A stretch of 64,000 nucleotides of DNA, taken from assembly GCF_040779325.2 (NCBI RefSeq), contig NZ_JBFONT020000002.1, positions 62,001 through 126,000 of the forward strand, written 5' to 3'. Source of the DNA: Aestuariibius violaceus. Lineage in GTDB: Bacteria > Pseudomonadota > Alphaproteobacteria > Rhodobacterales > Rhodobacteraceae. The position numbers and the translations under genes are program-made. A model generated the notes under the pieces. It saw nothing but the letters and a program-made list of their open reading frames with translations. It had not been told where the DNA came from and ran no database searches. Shown here piece by piece: positions 7,299-14,990 of this stretch (its first letter is position 1; every line of letters begins with the position of its first letter).

Positions 7299-7334
7299 AT
7301 ATTAGCCACCACTAATATCATGTTTCCCTAATAT
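7299..7334. promoter_or_regulatory. Candidate ArsR operator upstream of the SRPBCC-arsR pair
   Basis: An inverted repeat ATATTAG (7299-7305) / CTAATAT (7312-7318) with a six-base spacer lies 18 bp upstream of the SRPBCC start. A third half-site CTAATAT occurs at 7328-7334, and 7312-7322 and 7328-7338 form a near-direct repeat (CTAATATCATG, CTAATATGATC) 16 bp apart. AT-rich dyads of this size next to the first gene are typical of autoregulating ArsR proteins. The link to this ArsR is inferred from position. Confidence 0.5.
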
Positions 7335-7472
7335 GATCAAGTTGGCGCTCACCAGCGCCGACATTCGTGCAGCATGTAGCATCATGCAAAATGGGCTCTC
7401 TGCCGACATTTGGGCGCGGATTGAGCGAACGCGGCATTGGCCGTCACGCCTAACATTGGTCCGGATAGGAAA

Positions 7473-7499
7473 ATGGCCCCGCCTTATCGGCAGGGCCAT
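7473..7499 (-). terminator. Rho-independent terminator for the small secreted protein gene
   Basis: Read on the minus strand, ATGGCCCTGCC, a GATAA loop and GGCGGGGCCAT form an 11-bp stem with one G-U pair, followed by TTTCC. It sits 20 bp after the stop of the gene at 7520-7678. Confidence 0.75.
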
Positions 7500-7519
7500 C
7501 GAAATTCAGGTGGGCGCGC

Positions 7520-7678
7520 TTAGCTCGTCGTCGGCACGCAGGTGCGCGTGCTTTCGTCGTAGGCGGAGCCTGCGGCGCAGGACATGGCCTGCTGCTCTTT
7601 GGTGTAGTTGCAGCCCTGGGCCATCGCGAGGCCGGGCGCGAGGAACAGGACAGTCGTTGCGAGGAGGGTCTTGGTCAT
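7520..7678 (-). CDS. Small secreted Cys-containing protein next to purB
   Basis: A 52-residue protein with a clear signal peptide (MTKTLLATTVLFLAPGLAMA, cleavage before QGC) and a mature part of about 31 residues containing three cysteines (GCNYTKEQQAMSCAAGSAYD and TRTCVPTTS). Its function is unknown. Similar tiny secreted proteins are common downstream of purB in Rhodobacteraceae. The frame is open up to 7738, but the ATG at 7678 places the signal peptide at the N-terminus. The gap to purB is about 63 bp, and the gene ends at a strong terminator, so it may be co-transcribed with purB. Confidence 0.75.
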   Translation of the reverse strand: MTKTLLATTVLFLAPGLAMAQGCNYTKEQQAMSCAAGSAYDESTRTCVPTTS

Positions 7679-7741
7679 GGAAGGCGTCTCCCTGTCTGGC
7701 TGATGGACGAAGGGTAACGCGGGTTGACCTTGGGTCAAACC

Positions 7742-9061
7742 CTAATCCTGCGACGGAGTGTCGCCGAAGACCCTGTGAAACAAGGTGTCGACGTGCTTGG
7801 TGTGGTAGGCGAGGTCGATCTTGTCCTCGATCTCGGCATCGGTCAGCGCCTTGGTGACATCGGGGTCGGCCTTGAGTTCGGCCATGAAATCGGCGCCGTG
7901 TTCCCAGACCTTCATCGCGTTGCGCTGGACCATGGCATAGGCGTCCTCGCGGCTGACGCCGTTCTGGGTCAGGGCGAGGAGGATCCGCTGGGAATGGACG
8001 AGGCCACGGTGGCGGTTGAGGTTGTCCATCATCGCGTCGGGGTAGACGACGAGCTTGTCGATGACCTGGGTGAGGCGAGCAAGGGCGAAGTCGAGCGTGA
8101 CGGTCGTGTCGGGGCCGATCATGCGTTCGACGGAGGAATGCGAGATGTCGCGTTCGTGCCAGAGGGCCACGTTCTCCAACGCGGGGGTGACGGCCATACG
8201 GACGAGGCGGGCGAGGCCGGTGAGGTTTTCGGTCAGGACCGGATTGCGCTTGTGCGGCATGGCCGAGGAGCCTTTTTGGCCGGGGGAGAAGTATTCCTCG
8301 GCCTCGAGCACTTCGGTGCGTTGCAGATGGCGGATCTCGATCGCGATATTCTCGATCGAGGAGGCGACGACGCCCAGGGTCGCGAAGAACATCGCGTGGC
8401 GGTCGCGGGGGATGACCTGGGTCGAGATGGGTTCGGGCGTGAGGCCGAGCTTGTCGCAGACATGGGCTTCGACCTGGGGGGCGATATTGGCAAATGTGCC
8501 GACGGCGCCGGAGATGGCGCCGGTCGCGATCTCGGCGCGGGCACTTTCGAGGCGGGCCTTTGCGCGGTCCATCTCGGCGTAGAAGCGGGCGAATTTCAGG
8601 CCCATCGTCGTGGGCTCGGCGTGGATCCCGTGGGAGCGGCCGATGCAGATATCCATCTTGTGCTCATGGGCGCGGCGTTTGAGCGCCTCGAGCAGCGCGT
8701 CCATATCGGCCAGCAGGAGGTCGGCGGCGCGGGTGAGCTGGATGTTGAACGCGGTGTCGAGCACGTCCGATGACGTCATGCCCTGGTGGACGAAGCGCGC
8801 CTCATCGCTGCCCACGATTTCGGCAAGGTGGGTGAGGAAGGCGATGACGTCGTGTTTGGTCACACGCTCGATCTCGTCGATGCGGGCGATGTCGAATTCG
8901 ACGTCCTTGGCTTTCCAGACGGCCTGAGCGTTTTCGTGCGGGATCAGGCCGATCTCGGCCATCGCGTCGCAGGCATGGGCCTCGATCTCGAACCAGATGC
9001 GGAACTTGGTCTCGGGCGACCAGATGGCGACCATGTCGGGGCGGGAATAGCGGGGGATCAT
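7742..9061 (-). CDS. purB: Adenylosuccinate lyase
   Basis: A 439-residue member of the fumarase/aspartase superfamily. It cleaves SAICAR to AICAR plus fumarate, and adenylosuccinate to AMP plus fumarate, in purine synthesis. The superfamily signature is visible as GSSAMPHKRNP near residue 265, with TSSDVLDTAFNIQL and the GRSHGIHAEPTTMG loop carrying the general-acid histidine region. MIPRYSRPDMVAIWSPETKF is the usual alphaproteobacterial PurB N-terminus. Full length with no anomalies. The gene at 9137 is divergent, with a 75-bp gap. Confidence 0.97.
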   Translation of the reverse strand: MIPRYSRPDMVAIWSPETKFRIWFEIEAHACDAMAEIGLIPHENAQAVWKAKDVEFDIARIDEIERVTKHDVIAFLTHLAEIVGSDEARFVHQGMTSSDVLDTAFNIQLTRAADLLLADMDALLEALKRRAHEHKMDICIGRSHGIHAEPTTMGLKFARFYAEMDRAKARLESARAEIATGAISGAVGTFANIAPQVEAHVCDKLGLTPEPISTQVIPRDRHAMFFATLGVVASSIENIAIEIRHLQRTEVLEAEEYFSPGQKGSSAMPHKRNPVLTENLTGLARLVRMAVTPALENVALWHERDISHSSVERMIGPDTTVTLDFALARLTQVIDKLVVYPDAMMDNLNRHRGLVHSQRILLALTQNGVSREDAYAMVQRNAMKVWEHGADFMAELKADPDVTKALTDAEIEDKIDLAYHTKHVDTLFHRVFGDTPSQD

Positions 9062-9136
9062 GGGACCTCACTGGATTCGGGTGGGCGTGCCGGTTAGGGC
9101 GGGGTCTTACGGAGCGGAGCGTTTGGGGACAAGCGG

Positions 9137-9568
9137 ATGGCTGAGCTGACGGTCGAGGATCTGCGGCGGGGGCTGCCCGGGCGGTGGCGGCTGGAAAAGC
9201 GCGTGGAAGACCGGCTGCTGGGCGCGGATATGGCGTTCGTCGGGGAAGTCGAGTTCTGCGAGGCGGCGGACGGGCTGGTCTATCGCGAGAGCGGGGAGTG
9301 GCGGGATGCGCCCTGGGGGCCGCTGGCCGGGGAGCGGGTCTATCGCTGGCGGATGGAGCGCGGGTTCGTCGATGTGCGCTATGCGGACGGGTCGGCTTTT
9401 CATGCGTTCGAACCGGCCCTCGCGGCGGAGGCAGAGCATCTTTGCGGGCAGGATCGCTATCGCGGGCTTTACCGGTTCGACCTTCCGGAGGCGTGGTCGC
9501 TGACCTGGCATGTGACGGGCCCGCACAAGGATTACAGCGCGGCCGCGCTGCTGTCGCGCCCGGTTTGA
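9137..9568 (+). CDS. DUF6314 family protein
   Basis: A 143-residue soluble protein of unknown function. The pattern LPGRWRLEKRVEDR, GLVYRESGEW, YRWRMERGFVDVRYADGSAFH and a C-terminal HVTGPHKDY suggests a small lipocalin-like beta-barrel. I recognise it as the DUF6314 type, frequently found next to bioY in Rhodobacteraceae. The bioY start lies about 60 bp downstream on the same strand, which makes co-transcription likely. A role connected with biotin is not supported by anything beyond position. Confidence 0.72.
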   Translation: MAELTVEDLRRGLPGRWRLEKRVEDRLLGADMAFVGEVEFCEAADGLVYRESGEWRDAPWGPLAGERVYRWRMERGFVDVRYADGSAFHAFEPALAAEAEHLCGQDRYRGLYRFDLPEAWSLTWHVTGPHKDYSAAALLSRPV

Positions 9569-9629
9569 GCCTTGCGGCTTCGCGTGGGGCGAGGCAAACA
9601 GGGTGAAACAACGGATGGAGGGCCGCTCA

Positions 9630-10235
9630 ATGGCTGTGATGGGACGCGACCGGGTGCTGGTCGAGACGTTTGGCGACGAAGGCGCGGTGCGGATCGCGAA
9701 GCAGGTTCTGCTGGTGGCCTTGGGCGTTGCCGCGCTGGCGATCGCGGCGAAGATCAAGGTGCCGATGTGGCCCGTGCCGGCAACGCTGCAGACCTTCGTG
9801 GTGCTGTCGATCGGGGCGTCCTACGGGATGCGGCTGGGGCTGGTGACGTTGGTTGCTTACCTGGCCGTGGGGGCGCTTGGCTTCGACGTGTTCACGGGGT
9901 CGAGCGCCGAGGTCGGCGGGCTTTCCTACATGCTGGGCGCGACGGGCGGCTATCTTGTCGGCTTTGCGGTGGCGGCCGGCGCGATGGGGGCCTTGGCCCG
10001 CGCCGGATGGGACCGGAGCGTCGGACGGATGGCCCTGGCGATGCTGATCGGCAACGCGATCATCTACCTCTTCGGGGTGCCGTGGATGGCGTATCTGTTC
10101 CTCGAGGATCGTGGCTTGGCCTGGGTGATGCAGTGGGGAATGACGAACTTCCTCGTCTTCGATGCGCTGAAGCTGGCGCTGGCGGCGCTGCTCTTCCCGG
10201 CGCTGTGGAAGCTGGTGGGCGACGCGCGGCGCTAA
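9630..10235 (+). CDS. bioY: Biotin ECF transporter S-component BioY
   Basis: A 201-residue membrane protein with about six hydrophobic segments. Family blocks are visible: KVPMWPVPATLQTFVVLSIG, GMRLGLVTLVAYLAVGALG and SYMLGATGGYLVGF. BioY binds biotin in the membrane and works alone or with an energising ECF module (BioMN), which is not seen here. The frame begins at 9603, but the ATG at 9630 is preceded by GGAGGG (9617-9622) at good spacing. Biotin uptake also serves the biotin-dependent PccA further along the window, though they are not linked. Confidence 0.93.
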   Translation: MAVMGRDRVLVETFGDEGAVRIAKQVLLVALGVAALAIAAKIKVPMWPVPATLQTFVVLSIGASYGMRLGLVTLVAYLAVGALGFDVFTGSSAEVGGLSYMLGATGGYLVGFAVAAGAMGALARAGWDRSVGRMALAMLIGNAIIYLFGVPWMAYLFLEDRGLAWVMQWGMTNFLVFDALKLALAALLFPALWKLVGDARR

Positions 10236-10279
10236 CGCTTAGCATCGCCGTCTTTCGTAGGCCCGGCCCCCGGCCGGGC

Positions 10280-10307
10280 AGCGCCTGCCTGCCCCCCGGC
10301 AGGCGCT
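10280..10307. terminator. Hairpin terminator in the bioY / hydrolase convergent gap
   Basis: AGCGCCTGCC (10280-10289) and GGCAGGCGCT (10298-10307) form a perfect 10-bp stem with an eight-base C-rich loop, followed by TTC on the plus strand. Preceding GC-rich sequence (GGCCCGGCC...GGCCGGGC) can also pair. An inverted copy of part of the stem (CAGGCAGGCGC) recurs at about 10388. The convergent gap 10236-10405 otherwise shows only a short palindrome, TGCGGGT-G-ACCCGCA, at 10343-10357. Confidence 0.65.
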
Positions 10308-10405
10308 TTCAAGGTTTCAGTTGTTTCTGCGGTTCGGCGTTGTGCGGGTGACCCGCAGCTTGCAGCGTTTCGACTGGGCGCCCACCCAGGCAGGCGCTTC
10401 CCGGC

Positions 10406-11629
10406 CTAGTCGCTTAGCTTGGTTTCGATCGCCGAGCTGCGTTCCAGCGTGCGATGGACGGGGCATTTGTCGGCAATCTCCAAGAGCTTTTGTCGCTGCG
10501 CCTCGTCCAGATCGCCCTTCACCGTGATCTGACGCGTGAAGCGGTCGGCGCGGGCGTCGCCGTTCTTTATGCAGTCTTCTTCAGCATCCTTGAGATGGGT
10601 CTTGTCGTGGCGGATATCGACGCTGACGCCGTCGAGCGGCAGGCCCTTGTGGCGGGCATACATACGGATGGTCATCGCAGTACAGGCGCCGAGGGCGGCC
10701 GAGAGCAGATCATAGGGCGTCGGGCCGCGATCGGTGCCGCCGACGCCGGGCGGTTCGTCGGCGAGGAAGCTGTGCGGGCCGCTCTGGACCGTCTGGAGGA
10801 AGCCGTCCGCGCTGACCTCGGACACGCGGACGACGCCATCGGGCGGGGCGGACGTATCATCGGTCATCGAGAGGTCCAGATAGCGGGTGGCCCAGGCCGA
10901 GATGACATCGGCGGCGTAGTCGGCATCGGCGTGGTCGCTGACGAGGTGGTCGGCCTTGTCGAGGGTGACGAAGCTCTTGGGGTGTTTCGCGGCGAGGAAG
11001 ATTTCGGAGGCGTTCTCGATCCCCACGGTCTGGTCGACGGGGGAGTGGAGGACGAGGAGGGCGGCCTTGAGGCCCGAGATCGCTGGCGTGAGCTGGCCTT
11101 TCGACACGTCTTCGAGGAAGTCGGAGCTGATGCGGAAAGGGCGGCCCGCCAGTTTGACCTCGGCGATGCCCTTTTCGATAATCTCCGGCAACTGGTCGCG
11201 GAAGTTGTTCGTCACATGCTCCGGATCGAACGGGGCGCCGATCGTCACCACAGCCTTGATCGACGGGATCTCGGGCGCGGCCTTGAGCACCGCCGCACCG
11301 CCAAGCGAGTGGCCGATGATGAGCTGCGGGGCGAGGCCGCGATCGGCGAGCGCCTGAGCCGCGAGGCGAAGGTCGGCGACGTTGGAGGTGAAGTTGGTGT
11401 TCTCGAACTCTCCCTTCGAATGGCCGAGCCCGGTGAAGTCGAAGCGCAGGACCGCGATGCCGAGCGCGGCGAGGCGCGCCGAGATGCGGCGGGCCGCGGG
11501 GATGTCCTTTGAGCAGGTGAAGCAATGCGCGAAGAGCGCGGTTGCCTTGGGCGGCCCGTCGGGGAGGTCGAGGCGGGCGGCGAGCGTGTCGCCGGAATGG
11601 CCGGCGAAGGTGAGCTTTTCGGTGGGCAT
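10406..11629 (-). CDS. Alpha/beta hydrolase fused to an OsmC-like peroxidase domain
   Basis: A 407-residue two-domain protein. Residues ~1-250 are an alpha/beta hydrolase with the nucleophile elbow GHSLGG and a late SPVDQTVG and ADHLVSDH supplying acid and histidine. Residues ~260-407 are an OsmC domain with its two redox cysteines, in AALGACTAM and DKCPVHRTLE. OsmC/Ohr domains reduce organic hydroperoxides through a Cys thiol. The fusion suggests that esterified or lipid peroxides are handled in one protein. The frame continues upstream to 12388 opposite the ceramidase gene; the ATG at 11629 with GGAG upstream is the natural start. Confidence 0.9.
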   Translation of the reverse strand: MPTEKLTFAGHSGDTLAARLDLPDGPPKATALFAHCFTCSKDIPAARRISARLAALGIAVLRFDFTGLGHSKGEFENTNFTSNVADLRLAAQALADRGLAPQLIIGHSLGGAAVLKAAPEIPSIKAVVTIGAPFDPEHVTNNFRDQLPEIIEKGIAEVKLAGRPFRISSDFLEDVSKGQLTPAISGLKAALLVLHSPVDQTVGIENASEIFLAAKHPKSFVTLDKADHLVSDHADADYAADVISAWATRYLDLSMTDDTSAPPDGVVRVSEVSADGFLQTVQSGPHSFLADEPPGVGGTDRGPTPYDLLSAALGACTAMTIRMYARHKGLPLDGVSVDIRHDKTHLKDAEEDCIKNGDARADRFTRQITVKGDLDEAQRQKLLEIADKCPVHRTLERSSAIETKLSD

Positions 11630-11758
11630 GGGGTGGGCTCCTCTGCTGGGGCCAAGGTGGCGAGGCGGCGGGGGGGCGGCAAGGGGCCTGACGGGATGGT
11701 GAGAGGGCGGTAACATCCACCCCTTGTGGTGCGCGGGGCAGGGGGTAGCCTCGCCGCC

Positions 11759-12418
11759 ATGGAATCGCTTTTCGAGCAGATCGACGGCTATTGCGAGCGG
11801 ACGGATTTCACCTTTTGGGCGGAGCCGATCAACGCGGTGACGAATGCGGCCTTCATCCTCGCGGCGCTCTGGATGTGGCGCCGGACCGAGGGGGTGGTCT
11901 GGGGCCGGGTGCTGAGCGTGATCCTGTTCGCGATCGGGGTCGGCAGCTTTCTGTTCCACACCTATGCCACGGTCTGGGCGGCGATGGCCGACACGATCCC
12001 GATCGGGATCTTCATTCTGGTCTATCTGTTCCTCGTTCACTGGCATGTGCTGAACCTCAAGCTGTGGCAGGCGCTGGTCGCGGTCCTGCTGTTCTTTCCC
12101 TATGCCTGGGCCGTCGTTTCGGTGGCGAACCAGCTGCCGTTCTTCGCGATCTCGAACTTCTACTGGACGGTGCCGATCCTGCTGTTTCTCTACGGCCCCG
12201 CGCTCTGGCGGAGGTATCCGGAAACGGCGCGGGGGTTCGTCATCGGCGGGGCGATCCTGAGCCTGTCGATCACGCTGCGGTCGCTTGATGAGACCCTCTG
12301 CGACGTCAAGCCGATCGGCACCCACTACTGGTGGCACATCCTGAACGGTATCATGCTGGGCTGGATGATCGAGGTTTACCGCCGTCACAGGGTTGCGGGG
12401 GGCGGGGCGCGGGTCTAG
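11759..12418 (+). CDS. Ceramidase-family membrane hydrolase (CREST superfamily)
   Basis: A 219-residue protein with about seven membrane segments and the alkaline-ceramidase pattern. EPINAVTNAAFILAALWM and GSFLFHTYAT are near the start, RSLDETLCDVKP follows, and GTHYWWHILNG closes the metal site. The conserved His (FHT, WWHIL), Ser and Asp residues of the CREST zinc site are present. Alkaline ceramidases split ceramide into sphingoid base and fatty acid; bacterial members may act on other lipids. The ATG at 11759 is chosen because the first part of the longer frame is poor in family sequence. It is divergent from the hydrolase-OsmC gene. Confidence 0.85.
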   Translation: MESLFEQIDGYCERTDFTFWAEPINAVTNAAFILAALWMWRRTEGVVWGRVLSVILFAIGVGSFLFHTYATVWAAMADTIPIGIFILVYLFLVHWHVLNLKLWQALVAVLLFFPYAWAVVSVANQLPFFAISNFYWTVPILLFLYGPALWRRYPETARGFVIGGAILSLSITLRSLDETLCDVKPIGTHYWWHILNGIMLGWMIEVYRRHRVAGGGARV

Positions 12419-12448
12419 ACCCGGCCCGCAGTCGCGAAAGGAGCCACA

Positions 12449-12736
12449 ATGTCCATCGACATCGAGACGGCGCGGAAGGTCGCCAAGCTCGCCCGGATCC
12501 GCGTGGAGGAGGACGATCTGCCGGCGCTGGCCGGAGAATTCTCGGCGATCCTCGATTTCATCGAGCAGCTGGAAGAGGTGGATGTGGAGGGGATCGAGCC
12601 GATGGTGTCCGTCACGCCGATGCGGCTGAAGCGGCGTGAGGATGTGGTGACGGATGGCGACCGTCAGGGAGCCGTGCTGGCGAATGCGCCCGATGCGCGG
12701 GAAGGGTTCTTTGCGGTGCCGAAGGTGGTGGAATGA
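12449..12736 (+). CDS. gatC: Asp-tRNA(Asn)/Glu-tRNA(Gln) amidotransferase subunit C
   Basis: A 95-residue GatC, the small belt subunit that stabilises GatA and GatB. IDIETARKVAKLARIRVEED, FSAILDFIEQLEEVDVEG and MRLKRREDVVTDG are canonical. GAAAGGAG lies just upstream of the ATG. The stop overlaps the gatA start as ATGA (12733-12736), so translation is coupled. The amidotransferase converts misacylated Glu-tRNA(Gln) or Asp-tRNA(Asn) to the correct amide form. gatB is not in this window. Confidence 0.96.
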   Translation: MSIDIETARKVAKLARIRVEEDDLPALAGEFSAILDFIEQLEEVDVEGIEPMVSVTPMRLKRREDVVTDGDRQGAVLANAPDAREGFFAVPKVVE

Positions 12737-14220
12737 GCGATCTGACGGATCTGACGATTGCCGCCGCGCGGGACGCGCTGCGGGCGGGCGAGCTGAGCGC
12801 GGTGGAGCTGACTGAGGCGTGTCTGGACGCCGTCGAGGCGGCCGAGGCGCTGAACGCCGTGGTCCACAAGACGCCCGAGATCGCGCGGGCGCAGGCGAAG
12901 GCGGCCGATGAGCGACTGAAAGGGAGCGATGAGGCCCCCGCTTTGTGCGGGATCCCGCTGGGGATCAAGGATCTGTTCTGCACCAAGGGTGTGCCGAGCC
13001 AGGCGGCGTCGGCCATCCTCGACGGGTTCAGGCCGGAATACGAATCGACCGTCACGCGCCAGCTGTTCGAGGCGGGCGCGGTCATGCTGGGCAAGCTGAA
13101 CATGGACGAGTTCGCCATGGGATCGTCCAACGAGACATCGACCTATGGGGATGTGGTGAACCCCTGGCGGGCCGGGAATTCAGAGGCGGCGCTGACGCCG
13201 GGCGGGTCGTCCGGTGGCTCCGCCGCGGCGGTGGCCGCGCGGCTGTGCCTTGGCGCCACGGGGACCGATACCGGCGGGTCGATCCGGCAGCCCGCGGCGT
13301 TCGTGGGGATCACCGGGCTGAAGCCGACCTATGGGCGGTGTTCGCGCTGGGGGATCGTGGCGTTCGCGTCGTCCCTCGACCAGGCGGGGCCAATGGCGAA
13401 GGACGTGCGGGATTGCGCGATCCTGCTGGGGGCGATGGCGGGGCACGATCCGATGGATTCGACCTCTGCTGATCTGCCGGTGCCGGATTTCGAGGCAGCG
13501 CTGACCGGCGATATCCGGGGCAAGGTCATCGGCATCCCGAAAGAGTACCGGATGGACGGGATGCCGGGGGAGATCGAGGATCTCTGGACGAAGGGCCGCG
13601 AGATGCTGGCGGATGCAGGGGCGGAGCTCCGCGATATCTCTCTGCCGCATACGAAATACGCGCTGCCTGCCTACTACGTGATCGCGCCCGCCGAGGCGTC
13701 TTCGAACCTTGCGCGCTACGACGGGGTGCGGTTCGGGCATCGCGCGAAGCTGAGCCAGGGCGATGGCATCACCGAGATGTACGAGAAGACGCGGGCCGAG
13801 GGCTTCGGGGCCGAGGTGAAGCGGCGGGTGATGGTCGGGACCTATGTTCTGTCGGCCGGATTCTACGACGCCTATTACAACCGCGCGCGGAAGGTGCGGG
13901 CGCTGATCAAGCGCGACTTCGAGAAGGTGTTTGCCGAGGGCGTCGATGCGATCCTGACACCCGCCACGCCGTCGGCGGCGTTCGAATTGGGATCGGCGTC
14001 GGACGATCCGGTGCAGATGTACCTCAACGATGTCTTCACGGTGACGGTGAACCTTGCCGGCCTGCCGGGGATCGCGGTGCCCGTGGGACTTGACCGGCAG
14101 GGGCTGCCGCTGGGGCTGCAACTGATCGGGCGGCCTTGGGAGGAGGGCGATCTGCTCAACACGGCTTATTGTCTGGAGCAGGCGGCGGGTTTTGTGGAAA
14201 AACCACAGAAGTGGTGGTAG
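12733..14220 (+). CDS. gatA: Asp-tRNA(Asn)/Glu-tRNA(Gln) amidotransferase subunit A
   Basis: A 495-residue amidase-signature enzyme that releases ammonia from glutamine for tRNA amidation. The Ser-cisSer-Lys triad region is intact: the lysine in GIPLGIKDLFCTKG, the serines in TPGGSSGGSAAAVAA and the GTDTGGSIRQPAAF block. MDEFAMGSSNETS and the C-terminal GLPLGLQLIGRPW are GatA-specific. Full length. It forms a two-gene unit with gatC. The final bases and the sequence just after (14211-14240) contain GTGGT/ACCAC and CTTCG/CGAAG complementarity that may act as a weak terminator. Confidence 0.97.
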   Translation: MSDLTDLTIAAARDALRAGELSAVELTEACLDAVEAAEALNAVVHKTPEIARAQAKAADERLKGSDEAPALCGIPLGIKDLFCTKGVPSQAASAILDGFRPEYESTVTRQLFEAGAVMLGKLNMDEFAMGSSNETSTYGDVVNPWRAGNSEAALTPGGSSGGSAAAVAARLCLGATGTDTGGSIRQPAAFVGITGLKPTYGRCSRWGIVAFASSLDQAGPMAKDVRDCAILLGAMAGHDPMDSTSADLPVPDFEAALTGDIRGKVIGIPKEYRMDGMPGEIEDLWTKGREMLADAGAELRDISLPHTKYALPAYYVIAPAEASSNLARYDGVRFGHRAKLSQGDGITEMYEKTRAEGFGAEVKRRVMVGTYVLSAGFYDAYYNRARKVRALIKRDFEKVFAEGVDAILTPATPSAAFELGSASDDPVQMYLNDVFTVTVNLAGLPGIAVPVGLDRQGLPLGLQLIGRPWEEGDLLNTAYCLEQAAGFVEKPQKWW

Positions 14221-14264
14221 TCTTCGCAAAACGAAGCACCACAAGCAGTATGGGCAGGGTTGAC

Positions 14265-14990
14265 GTGAGACTTCAGATCATTTGTGCGGCGGTGCTGGCG
14301 CTGTCGGCATGTGCGCCGGCGGGGCAGCAGGCGACGCGGCAGGGCGTAGGCTTCGGCAGCTACGAGGAATATGAGGCGGCGCGTCTGCAGCGCGAGAGCG
14401 AGTTGCGGGGCGGGCCGGTGCGCCCGGCGCAGGTCGTCGTCCCGCCGGAGACGCAGCCTGCGGCAGGTGCGGGGGCGATTTCCAGTAGCGAGTTGGCCGC
14501 AGCGGGGATCGGTGCGTCGTCCGGAACCGGCGCGGATCGCGATGCGCTGGGCGACGGGCGGGGGGCGTCGACCGTCGGTGTCGACGTTCAGATCGCGTCG
14601 AGTGGGATCTCGGACGAGCAGGACTTCGAAGCGGTGTCGGACCGCGAAACGATCGAAAGCGATGCGCAGCGCCGCCAGCGGCAGGCCGCGGCCTATCGCG
14701 TGATCCAGCCGACACCGGTGCCCGAGCGGGCAGCGGCCGGCGGGCCGAACATCGTGGAATTCGCCCTCAGCACCTCCCACCCGAAGGGGCAGCAGATCTA
14801 TAGCCGGTCGCCTTTCGCCGGTGAGAACCGGCAGGCGCGGGCCTGCGCGGAGTTCTTTGCGCCGGACCAGGCGCAGCAAGCCTTTTTGGCTGCGGGCGGG
14901 CCAGAGCGTGACCGGCTGGGTGTCGATCCGGACGGGGACGGCTATGCATGTGGCTGGGATCCGGCGCCGTTCCGGGCGGTGCGCAACTGA
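14265..14990 (+). CDS. Lipoprotein with C-terminal excalibur-like DxDxDG motif
   Basis: With the GTG at 14265 (CAGGG just upstream) the protein is about 241 residues and starts RLQIICAAVLALSAC, a signal peptide with an LSAC lipobox. An in-frame ATG at 14250 would add five residues. The middle is low-complexity, Gly/Ala/Ser-rich. The last ~60 residues are distinct: ARACAEFFAPDQAQQAFLAA and then DPDGDGYACGWDPAPFR. The latter resembles the calcium-binding excalibur motif (DxDxDGxxC) of secreted nucleases and wall proteins, with two cysteines that could pair. Its function is unknown. It overlaps the amidase gene by 43 bp in another frame. Confidence 0.7.
   Translation: MRLQIICAAVLALSACAPAGQQATRQGVGFGSYEEYEAARLQRESELRGGPVRPAQVVVPPETQPAAGAGAISSSELAAAGIGASSGTGADRDALGDGRGASTVGVDVQIASSGISDEQDFEAVSDRETIESDAQRRQRQAAAYRVIQPTPVPERAAAGGPNIVEFALSTSHPKGQQIYSRSPFAGENRQARACAEFFAPDQAQQAFLAAGGPERDRLGVDPDGDGYACGWDPAPFRAVRN

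Noticed and set aside
7302..7499. Minus-strand 65-codon frame between the SRPBCC gene and the small secreted protein
   Set aside because: It contains the terminator hairpin and the operator repeats and shows no ribosome site or similarity.
11630..12388. N-terminal extension of the hydrolase-OsmC frame
   Set aside because: It is antisense to the ceramidase gene, rich in Arg, Pro and Asp, and lacks domain similarity; a proper start with a ribosome site exists at 11629.
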